This document shows positions 7,953-17,272 of a stretch of DNA of 64,000 nt, one piece after another; position 1 is the first letter of the stretch; each line of letters opens with the position of its first letter. Below the pieces are notes generated by a model, which did no database searches, had not been told where the DNA came from, and saw only the letters and a program-made list of their open reading frames with translations. The translations under genes and the position numbers were made by a program. The DNA is taken from contig CASDVE010000004.1 of assembly GCA_949284175.1 (NCBI GenBank), positions 1-64,000 on the forward strand, in the 5' to 3' direction. This DNA is from an uncultured Eubacteriales bacterium (GTDB lineage Bacteria; Bacillota; Clostridia; Lachnospirales; Lachnospiraceae).

Positions 7953-10900
7953 CTATTTTCTACAAAAACATTCCAATGCCTTTTTACAGGCTTGATTACA
8001 TCTCCCTCGTATTCCTTGTTTTAACACTCTAAAAATTCCCCACATACCGGATTCTACATCCCATTTTAGACTTCCAGAACGGTATAGATAATCTCCTTGG
8101 CAAGAAGCTCCATCTTTTAAATCCATATTAAACGTATTGCCAATGCTAATCGCTCCTTGCATAGAAACTACTTTTCCTTCGGATGCTACCTCTCTTATCT
8201 GTTTCCACTCATGGCCGTGTATACAAAATCCTACGTTTCTTGGCTTATCTGCTGGCATCATAACTCGGAATATCACTCTTTCTCCTGCATATGCCTTAAA
8301 AATAGGGGTAGCTGGATCACCATGCACCTTACTACTAAATATTTTGGAAATCCTTGGATTGCGTTTTAATCGATTGGCAAATCGCTCAGAGCGATAATTA
8401 TACCCTTTTTCTCCTGTATCTTCTGCATCCACTTCCTCATCCGCTTCTCCTCTTGTGGTCTGTATTAATTCTCCATTTTTATCAAGCATACGGATTCCAT
8501 TTTGAACAAATAAAACACATTCCCTAAATGTTTCAACTCCCGGTGCAACAATCACCGTTTCCTCATCATGAATCCCCTTTGCCATTGAAAAGTTTTTATA
8601 CCACTTAGCCCCTGCTGGTTCAATTAAAATCGCTCCAAATAGCCCATGATACCGATGGTTTCTCATATCCCCAAAGGATTGAATCAAGCAACAACCGTAT
8701 TCTTGATCTGCATACCATAAATATTTTTTACTTTCTCCAACACCAACGGTTTGCTCTTGACTATTATAGCCAATATTAATTCCCGAATCACAGATTGGAT
8801 CATAGTATAAATATTGAGGATTTAACGACACTCGCATGGATGGTTTATGCTTCTTATCTAATGGAACTTTTGGATAATCAAAATACGGAATTGGTCTTGA
8901 TGGATCAAATAAGTTGTGAAGAGTCACTTCTATCCACTCTCCTGCATTGGCACGTAAAATCAGCGGTTTTGGATTGTAGTTTCCGCACAACGCTTGCTCT
9001 ACCTCTTCTAGTGGCACAAACATAAGACCATTTGGATCGTGATCCCCATAATCATTATATTTTACCGTTCTTTGAATCGCTGCAATTTCGTATTTTCGAA
9101 TTTTTGCACGATGATTCGGGCATGGTGGCAATGGTGTCATCCGTTTTAACCCTTTGCACAAAGGTTTCAACCAATCCTTTTCCCTATCATAGACTCTTAT
9201 GATTCCCCAAAGCCCTAACCAAGCATCATCAATACCTCCAAAATAGTATAAATAATCCCCTGCTCCAGATGACTTTTCCATTCGAATATTAAATGCTTCT
9301 GAAATTCCCAGCGTTTGTGAAGCAACTTCCAATGACTTGTTGTCTTCTATCTCTTTCTTCCATGACATTCCTGTTAGATTAAAGCAATGTTGTTCTTCAT
9401 GAGCTCCATCTAAAAGACGGATTACAATCTCATCTTCTGGATAAGTTTCCAATATAGGAGTGGATGGATCGCCATGAACAAGAGAACTAAAAATATAAGC
9501 GGGATCATCATGATATTTCAAACGCTCCCTCATCGGTTCTGAGCGATAATTAATTCCCATAACACCAGGGTCATCATGAGAGCCCATAACTTCTGGTGGA
9601 TTTAACGGCTGATTGTCTTTATCAAATAACAAGGCAAAATCATGGACAAGCAAAGCAAATTCCCGAAATGACGTGCCATCTTTTTTCTTTATGACAGCCT
9701 TTGTTCCATACTCAATCGGTTCTCCCGTTTTTATATCATGAAACGTCGCTCCTGCTTCTTCCACAATTAAAGCTCCAAAGGCTCCATGCTGTTGATGGGA
9801 ATTGGCAAACAGATGATCGTGGAAAAAGACAGTTTTTAACTCCGTATCCGCAAAAAATCTCTCAATTAATGTTTCATACTTTCTTGCCCCTGCAATATTA
9901 TTCCAGCCATTTGCCGCTCCATCGGATACAATGGTATCAAATTTTACTAAATGAATATGATACCCTACAATATCCGTCTTTGTACGCATTTGGAATGGAC
10001 TTTCTTCCAAATATTCTGGCAATAGATTGGTCAATCGGATTTCAATACAATCTCCTGCATTTGCACGAATGACAAGAGGTTCTACTCGAATTTCTTCTTT
10101 TTCTATTTTTTCAATATAACTTTCTAATCCCCCATGTCGCTCTAATTCCTCTTTTAATACAAAAAATCTCCCTTGCGGATCATGCCATCCATATTTATTA
10201 TAAATAATTTTTGCTTGCACAATGGCGATTTCAAAAATTTTAATTCCTTCCTCATCTTCAATACATCCTCCTTGTTCCATTGTTTCTTTTTGATCCACAT
10301 GGCAAGGACAGGTGTCAGTATAAAGTGCTCCCGGTTGAAAGCCTTTAACAAAATTCTCTCTTTCTAAGTCTGTTGGTTCTATTTTATTGCTTCCATCCGC
10401 ATTTAAAATTCCAAGAGGTGGCTGTAATGGGCGTTCTCCAAATGTTCCGTTAATAAAGTTTGGATACCCTGGATGTTTCTCATCTTTTTTCGGTGGCACT
10501 GCCCGATCTTTTAACGGCATTAACGCTGGAATTGTTGTTCCATCTGGCAGTTTTCCATCTCCTTCTTCCAATTTGTCATAAATTCTCCAAAGAGTCCACA
10601 TTCCTTCATGAAAGTGAGGATATAAATGGCAATGAAAAATAGCATCTCCTATCATACCATTTAAACTTCCCGCCCCATGTAAAATATCAAGGGTGTAACT
10701 TTCTTGTGGACTAATGGAAATTGAATCAATAATCGTTGAATTTTGATTGTCTGCATCCAATCTCCATTGGTGATTATGAAGATGGAAGACATGGGTTTCT
10801 TTCACTCCGCCATGAATCAATCGAATCTTTGCTGGATCTCCAACATATGCCTTTAAAATAGGCGGTGCTGGATCTCCATAGACCCATGAACTCATCGAAA

Positions 10901-11654
10901 TATCTTCTCCCATATCCTCAGGTTCTTCTGTAAGTGGCAAACGGTTTCTCATCGGCTCTGAACGATAACTAATTCCCGTTGTGGCAGAAGGAAGTCCTGT
11001 ATGAGGATCCATTGGTTGATTTCCGTTTTTATCTTTTATTTCCAATTCATCATGGAAAAACACCGCATATTCTCGAAAAGCTGGACGATATGGATGGTAA
11101 ATATCTGCGAACAGTCCGCTGTCTATTTCCTCTCCGGTTTCTGGATCAAACCAACTAGACTCCGCAGCTTCCACAATGATTGCCCCAAATAATCCATGGA
11201 TATTGGTTCCCTCCTCACTACTTCTTGCATCTCCCATATCATGGAAGAGATAAACACCTTCCCTTTGTGCGTACCATGTATAGGAAATACGATGCTTCGT
11301 TGTTGTATCCTTATTAAATCCAACATTAGCTCCATCCGATGTTTGAACATCATAGGAAAGCCCTTGCACATGAATGGATAGATCTCGATCTAAAGAATGG
11401 GTAAATTGTATTTTTACCGTATCCCCCACATTGGCTCGAATCACCAACGGCTGTACTTTTTCATAGGGCTGTGGCACCTTTTGTTCAAATTGTTTTATCG
11501 CCTCTTCTTTTATCATTTTTGCATCTTGTTTTAACACATATAACAATCCATTGGGATCATGATCTCCATATTTGTTATAGACAATTGGTATTTCAATTGC
11601 CTCAATTTCATAATATCGCACTTGCTCTTTTTTTGGATAATTGCAAAGTTCCAT
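7953..11654 (-). CDS. Giant triplicated multicopper oxidase (six cupredoxin domains, MnxG/ceruloplasmin-like architecture)
   Basis: The 1,233-residue protein has three repeats, each opening with a YNKYGDHDPNG-type signature (about residues 26, 485 and 866) and containing two cupredoxin domains. Each unit also has YRSEPMR/YRSERF and VHGDPATPI-type signatures. Only one full set of copper ligands is visible. HxxHxH (288-293) and HCHxxxHxxxGM (341-352), normally C-terminal, lie in domain 2. The two HxH motifs (566-568 and 612-614), normally N-terminal, lie in domain 3. Units 2 and 3 lack HCH. There is no signal peptide, and the last 25 residues are Cys-rich. Mn(II)-oxidising MnxG of Bacillus spores is a cytoplasm-made exosporium protein of similar size and six cupredoxin domains. 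A spore-surface metal oxidase is therefore plausible but unproven. It is monocistronic. Confidence 0.85.
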   Translation of the reverse strand: MELCNYPKKEQVRYYEIEAIEIPIVYNKYGDHDPNGLLYVLKQDAKMIKEEAIKQFEQKVPQPYEKVQPLVIRANVGDTVKIQFTHSLDRDLSIHVQGLSYDVQTSDGANVGFNKDTTTKHRISYTWYAQREGVYLFHDMGDARSSEEGTNIHGLFGAIIVEAAESSWFDPETGEEIDSGLFADIYHPYRPAFREYAVFFHDELEIKDKNGNQPMDPHTGLPSATTGISYRSEPMRNRLPLTEEPEDMGEDISMSSWVYGDPAPPILKAYVGDPAKIRLIHGGVKETHVFHLHNHQWRLDADNQNSTIIDSISISPQESYTLDILHGAGSLNGMIGDAIFHCHLYPHFHEGMWTLWRIYDKLEEGDGKLPDGTTIPALMPLKDRAVPPKKDEKHPGYPNFINGTFGERPLQPPLGILNADGSNKIEPTDLERENFVKGFQPGALYTDTCPCHVDQKETMEQGGCIEDEEGIKIFEIAIVQAKIIYNKYGWHDPQGRFFVLKEELERHGGLESYIEKIEKEEIRVEPLVIRANAGDCIEIRLTNLLPEYLEESPFQMRTKTDIVGYHIHLVKFDTIVSDGAANGWNNIAGARKYETLIERFFADTELKTVFFHDHLFANSHQQHGAFGALIVEEAGATFHDIKTGEPIEYGTKAVIKKKDGTSFREFALLVHDFALLFDKDNQPLNPPEVMGSHDDPGVMGINYRSEPMRERLKYHDDPAYIFSSLVHGDPSTPILETYPEDEIVIRLLDGAHEEQHCFNLTGMSWKKEIEDNKSLEVASQTLGISEAFNIRMEKSSGAGDYLYYFGGIDDAWLGLWGIIRVYDREKDWLKPLCKGLKRMTPLPPCPNHRAKIRKYEIAAIQRTVKYNDYGDHDPNGLMFVPLEEVEQALCGNYNPKPLILRANAGEWIEVTLHNLFDPSRPIPYFDYPKVPLDKKHKPSMRVSLNPQYLYYDPICDSGINIGYNSQEQTVGVGESKKYLWYADQEYGCCLIQSFGDMRNHRYHGLFGAILIEPAGAKWYKNFSMAKGIHDEETVIVAPGVETFRECVLFVQNGIRMLDKNGELIQTTRGEADEEVDAEDTGEKGYNYRSERFANRLKRNPRISKIFSSKVHGDPATPIFKAYAGERVIFRVMMPADKPRNVGFCIHGHEWKQIREVASEGKVVSMQGAISIGNTFNMDLKDGASCQGDYLYRSGSLKWDVESGMWGIFRVLKQGIRGRCNQACKKALECFCRK

Positions 11655-11706
11655 TATTTCTTCTCCTTTCTATCGATGAAATAATTGATGATAAGAAACT
11701 AATTTT

Positions 11707-11736
11707 ATTGTATATGTTGCATGATTTATCATATTC
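11707..11736 (-). promoter_or_regulatory. Possible sigma-E-type sporulation promoter of the multicopper oxidase gene
   Basis: Minus strand: GAATATG (11730-11736), 15 bases, TATACAAT (11707-11714). This resembles the Bacillus sigma-E consensus (about KMATATT, 14-15 bases, CATACAMT), with one mismatch in each element. It lies about 55 bases before the ATG. The region is AT-rich, so a chance match is possible. Confidence 0.3.
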
Positions 11737-11811
11737 TTACATATACTTATAAGTTATAGTTTCTCTATATAATATTCAGGAAAATAAAAACTGCTATTTA
11801 TCGACAATAAT

Positions 11812-11930
11812 AACGATGAGAAGCACGCTTTGCGAACTTCTCACGTTCGCAGACAGTCGCCATATGCGAGCATAAATGCTCTCGCATGGCTCGTTGTCTT
11901 TGCGTAAATGAAAAGCACACTCTGCGTAAA
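11812..11930. repeat. Interspersed repeat, copy B (11655-12008 gap)
   Basis: The first 38 bases (11812-11849) match 42866-42903 with one mismatch and hold an imperfect GAGAAG...CTTCTC hairpin. Bases 11888-11907 match the 20-base motif also found at 42848-42867 and 42969-42988. The unit is GC-richer than the AT-rich surroundings. The rest of this gap holds the oxidase promoter region and the pheT terminator. Confidence 0.7.
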
Positions 11931-11978
11931 AAAAACACTGCAAATATTAGTTTTTATCCTAATACTTGCAGTGTTTTT
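11931..11978 (-). terminator. Terminator of pheST
   Basis: A long stem joins AAAAACACTGCAA-TATTAG and CTAATA-TTGCAGTGTTTTT with a short loop, just after the pheT stop, with a U-run on the minus strand. Confidence 0.85.
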
Positions 11979-12008
11979 AGAAAGAAATATTTCTTCCTTA
12001 CCTATTCA

Positions 12009-14435
12009 TTAAGCTCTAAGTTCAATTCCCATTTTCTTTAATTCATCTAAAATCTTTTCAACAACTGTATTTACTTCTGCATCTTCCAATGTGCGATCTT
12101 TTCTTCTAAATGTCATGGAATAAGCAACAGATTTGAAACCTTCTTTAATCTGACTTCCTTCATAGACATCAAATAACTGGAAGCTCTCTAAAATCTTTCC
12201 ACCACGTTTTTTAATTACTTTTTCAATTTCGCCAACTGGAATTTCTTTTTCCATTACCATGCTGAGGTCACGAGTAACTGCTGGGAATTTTGCAATTCCT
12301 TCATATTTTCTATCAAAGGTAGCTTTTGCTACTAATACAGGCATATCAATGACAGCAATATAACATTCTGTATTAAAATCATAGTTTTCACAAACTTCTG
12401 GATGCACCTGTCCCATATAGCCGACTTTTTCTTCTCCTAAGAAGATATTGGCAGTGCGACCTGGATGCAAGAATGGATAGGATGCTTTTTCATATTCAGA
12501 CTGTCCTGCTAAGCCCAATTTATCAAATAATTCTTCAATAACACCTTTTAAATCAAAGAAATCCCCTGCACCATACATACCAAATGTAAACTGCATTCTT
12601 TCTTCTGGAAGCTCTGTTAGTGGAAGAGCCTTTGGAAGATAAATATTGCCCATTTCATATAATTTTGCAGTCTTATTTCTTCTATTATAGTTTGTTGCCA
12701 ATGATGTGAGCATTCCATTTAAAGAGATGGTTCTCATAATACTGAAATCCTCGCCAAGTGGATTGGAAATGACAATCGCCTGTCTTTCTTTTGCATCCTC
12801 TGAAAGCAGTAATTTATCAAAGACTTTTGGACTTTCAAAAGAATAAGTCATACCGCCATTGAATCCATTTTGCTCTGCAATCTGTCTTGTGATCTCTTCC
12901 ACTCTTCCTTTGAAAGATTTTTTACCTGCGGTTGCTTCTCCTCTTGGAAGTGTTGTTGGAATGTTATCATATCCATAAAAACGAGCTACTTCTTCTGCGA
13001 TATCCGCCATACAGTTTAAATCTTGACGGAAAGATGGAATATGAAGAAGCCCTGTTTCTTTATCATAAGTTAACTCTAATTTTTCAAGATAGCCTAACAT
13101 TTCTTCCGCAGTTAAAGTCGTTCCAAGAAGTGCATTGATTCTTTCTGGCTCAAATGGTACCGTCACTTCTTCTTTTTCCACTGGATATACATCGACACAG
13201 CCTCCTACTACGGTACCTGCTCCAAATTCTTCAATTAACTGGCAAGCACGATTGATGGCATCCATTGTATTGTTTGGCTCTAATCCTTTTTCAAATTTAC
13301 CGGAAGCATCGGTTCTTAACCCAATCTTCTTAGAAGATAAACGAATATTAGTACCATCAAAGCAAGCAGCTTCAAATAATAATGTCTGAATGCTGTCTGT
13401 TACCATGGAATTTTCTCCACCCATGATACCCGCAATACCAACTGGCTTTTCTGCGTCATTGATCATGAGTACAGAAGAATCCAGTGCTCTTTCTTGTCCA
13501 TCAAGAGTCGTGAATGTATCACCATCATTTGCACGTTTTACAATGATTTTATTTCCTGCAATTGTGGATAGATCATATGCGTGCATTGGTTGACCGTACT
13601 CTTCCATAATGTAGTTTGTAATGTCAACAAGATTGTTAATCGGACGGATTCCCATAGATACCAGTCTTCTTTGCATCCATTTTGGTGATGGAGCTAATTT
13701 AATATCTTTTACCACTCTTGCGACATAGCGTTTACAAAGATCAGCGTCTTCCACTTCCACTTGAATGTAATCGCTTGCCTTTTCATCATTACCTGTTTCT
13801 TTGATCACTGGTGGATAAAATGGTTTATTAAAAGTAGCTGCCACTTCCCTTGCCATACCGATCATGCTAAAACAATCCACACGATTGGATGTAATTTCAA
13901 ATTCTACAACCGCATCATGAAGTCCTAACACTTCGATTGCATCATCTCCTGGTTTTACATTGTCCTGTTCACTGAAAATGTAAATTCCTTCTTCTGGTGC
14001 TTCTGGATACATCTCTCTTGTAGAGCCTAATTCTTCAATGGAACACATCATTCCATAAGATGGAACTCCACGAAGTTTTCCTTTTTTAATTTTAATTCCT
14101 TCTTCTGGAAGAGGACCACCATCATGTCCTCCTGCAACCATACCACCTACTAATACAACAGGAACAAGATCACCTTCTTTTACATTATTGGCACCTGTTA
14201 CGATCTGTGTGAGTTCTTCTGCCCCAGTATCCACTTGGCAAACAATAAGTTTAGTTGCATCTGGATGTTTTTCAATGGACTTAATCTGTCCAACTACAAT
14301 TTTATCTAAATTTTTATCAAATTCTACCGCTGTTTCCACGTGAGAACCAGACAGTGTCATTTTATCCATATATTCCTGAAGAGTACAATCAAGATCAGGA
14401 ACATATGCTTTAATCCATGAAATAGGTGTATTCAT
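12009..14435 (-). CDS. pheT: Phenylalanine-tRNA ligase beta subunit
   Basis: This is the beta chain of the alpha2-beta2 enzyme that charges tRNA-Phe and edits mischarged Tyr. At 808 residues it has full bacterial length. It carries an EMAP-type tRNA-binding domain (about 40-150, IVVGQIKSIEKHPDATKL), the B3/4 editing and B5 domains in the middle, the catalytic-like core, and a C-terminal FDX-ACB anticodon-binding domain (about 715-806, FPAVTRDLSMVM onward). It starts 12 bases after pheS with its own AGGAGG. Expression is set by the T-box upstream of pheS. Confidence 0.97.
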   Translation of the reverse strand: MNTPISWIKAYVPDLDCTLQEYMDKMTLSGSHVETAVEFDKNLDKIVVGQIKSIEKHPDATKLIVCQVDTGAEELTQIVTGANNVKEGDLVPVVLVGGMVAGGHDGGPLPEEGIKIKKGKLRGVPSYGMMCSIEELGSTREMYPEAPEEGIYIFSEQDNVKPGDDAIEVLGLHDAVVEFEITSNRVDCFSMIGMAREVAATFNKPFYPPVIKETGNDEKASDYIQVEVEDADLCKRYVARVVKDIKLAPSPKWMQRRLVSMGIRPINNLVDITNYIMEEYGQPMHAYDLSTIAGNKIIVKRANDGDTFTTLDGQERALDSSVLMINDAEKPVGIAGIMGGENSMVTDSIQTLLFEAACFDGTNIRLSSKKIGLRTDASGKFEKGLEPNNTMDAINRACQLIEEFGAGTVVGGCVDVYPVEKEEVTVPFEPERINALLGTTLTAEEMLGYLEKLELTYDKETGLLHIPSFRQDLNCMADIAEEVARFYGYDNIPTTLPRGEATAGKKSFKGRVEEITRQIAEQNGFNGGMTYSFESPKVFDKLLLSEDAKERQAIVISNPLGEDFSIMRTISLNGMLTSLATNYNRRNKTAKLYEMGNIYLPKALPLTELPEERMQFTFGMYGAGDFFDLKGVIEELFDKLGLAGQSEYEKASYPFLHPGRTANIFLGEEKVGYMGQVHPEVCENYDFNTECYIAVIDMPVLVAKATFDRKYEGIAKFPAVTRDLSMVMEKEIPVGEIEKVIKKRGGKILESFQLFDVYEGSQIKEGFKSVAYSMTFRRKDRTLEDAEVNTVVEKILDELKKMGIELRA

Positions 14436-14447
14436 TTTTCTATCCTC

Positions 14448-15467
14448 CTAGAACTGTTTTAAGAAACGAACATCGTTTTCATATAAAAGACGCATATCGT
14501 CGATTTCGTATTTTAATAAAGCAACACGTTCCAAACCGATACCGAAGGCAAATCCTTGATATTCCTTTGGATCAATTCCACAAGCCTCTAATACGTTTGG
14601 ATGCACCATTCCACAGCCGAGAATTTCAATCCAACCGCTACCTTTGCACATACGACATCCTTTTCCCCCGCATTTAAAGCAAGTGATATCCACTTCTGCA
14701 CTTGGCTCTGTAAATGGGAAATGATGTGGACGGAATTTTACTTTTGTTTCTTCTCCGAAAAATTCTTTTGCAAACTGCTGTAATGTTCCTTTTAAATCAG
14801 CAAAAGTGATCCCTTTATCAACAACTAACCCTTCTACTTGATGGAAGGATGGAGAGTGTGTCGCATCCACTTCATCAGAACGGAATACTCGCCCTGGAGC
14901 GATAATGCGAATTGGCATTTTCCCTGTTTCCATCACACGTGCCTGTACTGGTGATGTCTGTGTTCTAAGTAAAATATCCTTTGTGATAAAGAATGTATCC
15001 TGTTCGTCTTTTGCTGGATGATTTTCTGGAATATTGAGCATCTCAAAGTTATATTTATCGTATTCCACTTCTGGACCTTCTACTACTTCATATCCCATTC
15101 CAATAAATACACGTTCTAAATCATCAAGAGCGATTTGATTTGGATGGCGATGACCCATGTTCATTTTCTTCGCTGGAAGAGTAACGTCAATGGTTTCCAA
15201 TTTCATTTTTTCTTCTCTTAATTTTTTCTTTAAGATCTCGGTTTCTTTTGCAAGGTATTCCTCAATAACTGCCCTTGTTTCGTTGACCATTTGACCAACT
15301 TTTGGACGTTCTTCTGGAGCAACATCTTTCATTCCTTTTAATACTTGTGTTAACTCACCTTTTTTTCCTAAAAAAGATACTTTAATATCATTTAAAGCAT
15401 CTAGTCCTTTGGCTTTTTCAATCTGAAGAAGAGCAGATTCTTTAATCGCCTGAAGTTTCTCTTTCAT
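14448..15467 (-). CDS. pheS: Phenylalanine-tRNA ligase alpha subunit
   Basis: This is the catalytic class II subunit, 339 residues. Motif 2 appears as GRVFRSDEVDATHSPSFHQ and motif 3 as FGIGLERVALLKY, followed by the usual C-terminus ENDVRFLKQF. A Cys-rich insert (CFKCGGKGCRMC) is common in bacterial PheS. The first 100 residues form the tRNA-contacting coiled coil. GGAGG precedes the ATG. It is the first gene of the pheST operon under T-box control. Confidence 0.97.
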   Translation of the reverse strand: MKEKLQAIKESALLQIEKAKGLDALNDIKVSFLGKKGELTQVLKGMKDVAPEERPKVGQMVNETRAVIEEYLAKETEILKKKLREEKMKLETIDVTLPAKKMNMGHRHPNQIALDDLERVFIGMGYEVVEGPEVEYDKYNFEMLNIPENHPAKDEQDTFFITKDILLRTQTSPVQARVMETGKMPIRIIAPGRVFRSDEVDATHSPSFHQVEGLVVDKGITFADLKGTLQQFAKEFFGEETKVKFRPHHFPFTEPSAEVDITCFKCGGKGCRMCKGSGWIEILGCGMVHPNVLEACGIDPKEYQGFAFGIGLERVALLKYEIDDMRLLYENDVRFLKQF

Positions 15468-15492
15468 TTGGTTTCCTCCTATTTTTACCTAT

Positions 15493-15683
15493 CATCTCAT
15501 GCTTGCTTTCGCAATTCTGAACTCGATTTCGCTTTACTCCGCAGTGCCAACTCGATTTCACTTCGTTTTATCTCGTTCGTGGGCTTTCGCCCTATCCAGT
15601 GAGATAGAAACAGCCTTCAATCCTTGCAAGCAATGCTTGAAGGCTGTTTCTATCTCACTGCGCACTGCTCAATGCTTTCACGC
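15493..15683. repeat. Repeat-like insertion between the pheS T-box and pheS, copy C
   Basis: A GC-richer stretch with an internal near-repeat (CTCGATTTCGCTTTA and CTCGATTTCACTTCG). It shares CGTTCGTGGGC with copy D and ends in CACGCAAAAAG, similar to the CACGCACAAAAAAG end of copy D. It lengthens the pheS leader by about 190 bases after the T-box terminator. Confidence 0.45.
15597..15660. repeat. Perfect 24-bp inverted repeat in the pheS leader
   Basis: Arms 15597-15620 and 15637-15660 are exact reverse complements around a 16-base loop. No U-run follows directly on either strand, so it is not an obvious intrinsic terminator. It would form a very stable RNA hairpin between the T-box and pheS. 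Confidence 0.85.
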
Positions 15684-16010
15684 AAAAAGTCCCCCATAGT
15701 TTTCTTGTTTTTTCACCAAGAAAGCTATGAGGGACGAAATTTCTATCTAACTGAGTTCCGCGGTACCACCCTAATTTCTGAATGTTTCAATCCATTCAGA
15801 CACTCATTTGCTTAACGTGCAACCTCCGTTATCCTCTACTAAAAGCAAATATTCTCTCGTATCGCTCCATTCAAAGATACTGCTCTGATGGGAATTTCAG
15901 TTATAACCTGAACTTATTCGTGCTTTCAGCCAGTGACACGAACTCTCTATAAGAAACTTATAACCTACTGAACATCTTCATCGCATTTTCATATTTTATA
16001 TATGTTTACT
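15684..16010 (-). promoter_or_regulatory. T-box leader controlling pheST (Phe specifier)
   Basis: The minus strand carries the T-box sequence AGGGTGGTACCGCGG (15758-15772), which pairs with the uncharged tRNA acceptor end. Stem I runs from about 15983 (GATGAAG) to CCCATC, with a TTC codon in the specifier position (15892-15894), matching Phe. The terminator is the stem GTCCCTCATAG.../...CTATGGGGGAC (15689-15734) followed by TTTTT. When uncharged tRNA-Phe accumulates, antitermination should allow pheST transcription. Confidence 0.93.
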
Positions 16011-16016
16011 TGTATT

Positions 16017-16044
16017 ATTTTAACACAATGTTTCAATGTGTCAA
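16017..16044 (-). promoter_or_regulatory. Sigma-A promoter of the pheST T-box leader
   Basis: Minus strand: perfect -35 TTGACA (16039-16044), a 16-base spacer and -10 TAAAAT (16017-16022). Predicted transcription start is about 16010, some 25 bases before stem I. Confidence 0.7.
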
Positions 16045-16136
16045 GCCACTCTCTTGTTTTTTCTGTATATATATGCTAAAATCCTTATGATTTTGGGAAT
16101 ACTAAAAGCAAACAAACAGTCTGAGAGGATTTTTAT

Positions 16137-16970
16137 ATGAATTTTTTTCAATTATATTGTAAAATAAGAACATTTCTAACCAAATACAAAGAAGATCATG
16201 TATCTGCCTTTGCATCTCAGGCAGCTTTTTTTACTATTTTATCCTTTGTACCATTTATTTTATTTTTATTTACTATTATACAATATCTGCCCATCAGCAA
16301 AGAGGTGGTTACTGATATTATTCTGTCCATGGTTCCTAAAGAAACGGATATTCTTGTTCAATCTCTCATAACGAGTTTATATTCTAAAATTAATGGAACA
16401 TTGCTTTCTGTATCCATTATTACAGCACTTTGGTCAGCATCTCGGATTATTTTATCCATCACTCGGGGATTAAATGCTATTTTTGAAATCAAGGAAACAC
16501 GAAATTATCTCTTACTTCGTATCGTTTCTATGTTCTATACGGTTATTTTTTCTCTTTTAATTTTATTACTCTTAATTATTGTTATTTTTGGAAATAGTTT
16601 ATATCGTTATATTATAAAATTTGCCCCTATTGTTGGCACGATTTTAAATCCCATTTTGAGCTTTCGTTTTCTCGGTGCTGGTATTATTTTAGTATTATTT
16701 TTCTGTATTACTTACACGTTTATTCCAAATAAGAAATTGCATTTTTTAGATCAGCTTCCAGGAGCCGTCTTTGCCATGCTCGGCTGGACAGGGCTTTCTT
16801 TAGCTTTCTCCATTTATGTTGATTATTTCAGCAATTTTTCCTATATGTATGGTAGTCTTGCCAGTATTATGATTTTAATGCTTTGGCTCTATGCTTGTAT
16901 GACAATCTTTTTTATTGGAGCAGAGATCAACTATTTCTTACAATATACATTTACCGACACCTTTATATAG
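16137..16970 (+). CDS. YihY/UPF0761 family membrane protein
   Basis: A 277-residue integral membrane protein with about six hydrophobic helices. The family signature is visible in the first third: HVSAFASQAAFFTILSFVPF, then ITALWSASRIILSITRGLN, and near the C-terminus GSLASIMILMLWLYACMTIFF. The family was once called RNase BN, but that activity belongs to another protein; its true function is unknown, possibly transport or envelope-related. It is one of only three plus-strand genes here. GAGAGG precedes the ATG, and it is divergent from the pheST T-box. Confidence 0.88.
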   Translation: MNFFQLYCKIRTFLTKYKEDHVSAFASQAAFFTILSFVPFILFLFTIIQYLPISKEVVTDIILSMVPKETDILVQSLITSLYSKINGTLLSVSIITALWSASRIILSITRGLNAIFEIKETRNYLLLRIVSMFYTVIFSLLILLLLIIVIFGNSLYRYIIKFAPIVGTILNPILSFRFLGAGIILVLFFCITYTFIPNKKLHFLDQLPGAVFAMLGWTGLSLAFSIYVDYFSNFSYMYGSLASIMILMLWLYACMTIFFIGAEINYFLQYTFTDTFI

Positions 16971-17001
16971 GACAGTCCTCCCCCTCATCATTTCCTTATA
17001 G

Positions 17002-17052
17002 AAAATGCTCTGAAAATCTTTGCCAATGGCACTTGATTTTCAAGGCATTTTT
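17002..17052 (+). terminator. Terminator of the YihY-family gene
   Basis: AAAATGC-CTGAAAATC pairs with GATTTTCA-GGCATTTTT, with one bulge per arm, 31 bases after the stop codon and ending in a U-run. Confidence 0.6.
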
Positions 17053-17272
17053 CCATAATTATCTTTATATTAATATCGCCATCATATCAAAGTTTTTTTC
17101 TCTCATCAATCCTATCTAAACCGTAAAAGAATTATCCAAGACTGTCACAAATTCTTGCAACTTTTATACATAATTATCTTCATCTAAAGCTATATATTGT
17201 ATTTTTATGCGTAGTATTTTCCACTTTTTTTGTTTTATATATTTTCTTTTATTATCCTTTCTTACTATTTAT

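Noticed and set aside
9701..10072. 123-codon plus-strand open frame within the copper oxidase gene
   Set aside because: Antisense shadow with no ribosome site and no recognisable sequence; the oxidase frame is intact on the other strand.
7953..11654. Idea that the oxidase is three fused genes or an assembly error
   Set aside because: The three units are diverged from each other and complementary in copper ligands, with no internal stop or ribosome site, so a real single protein is more likely.
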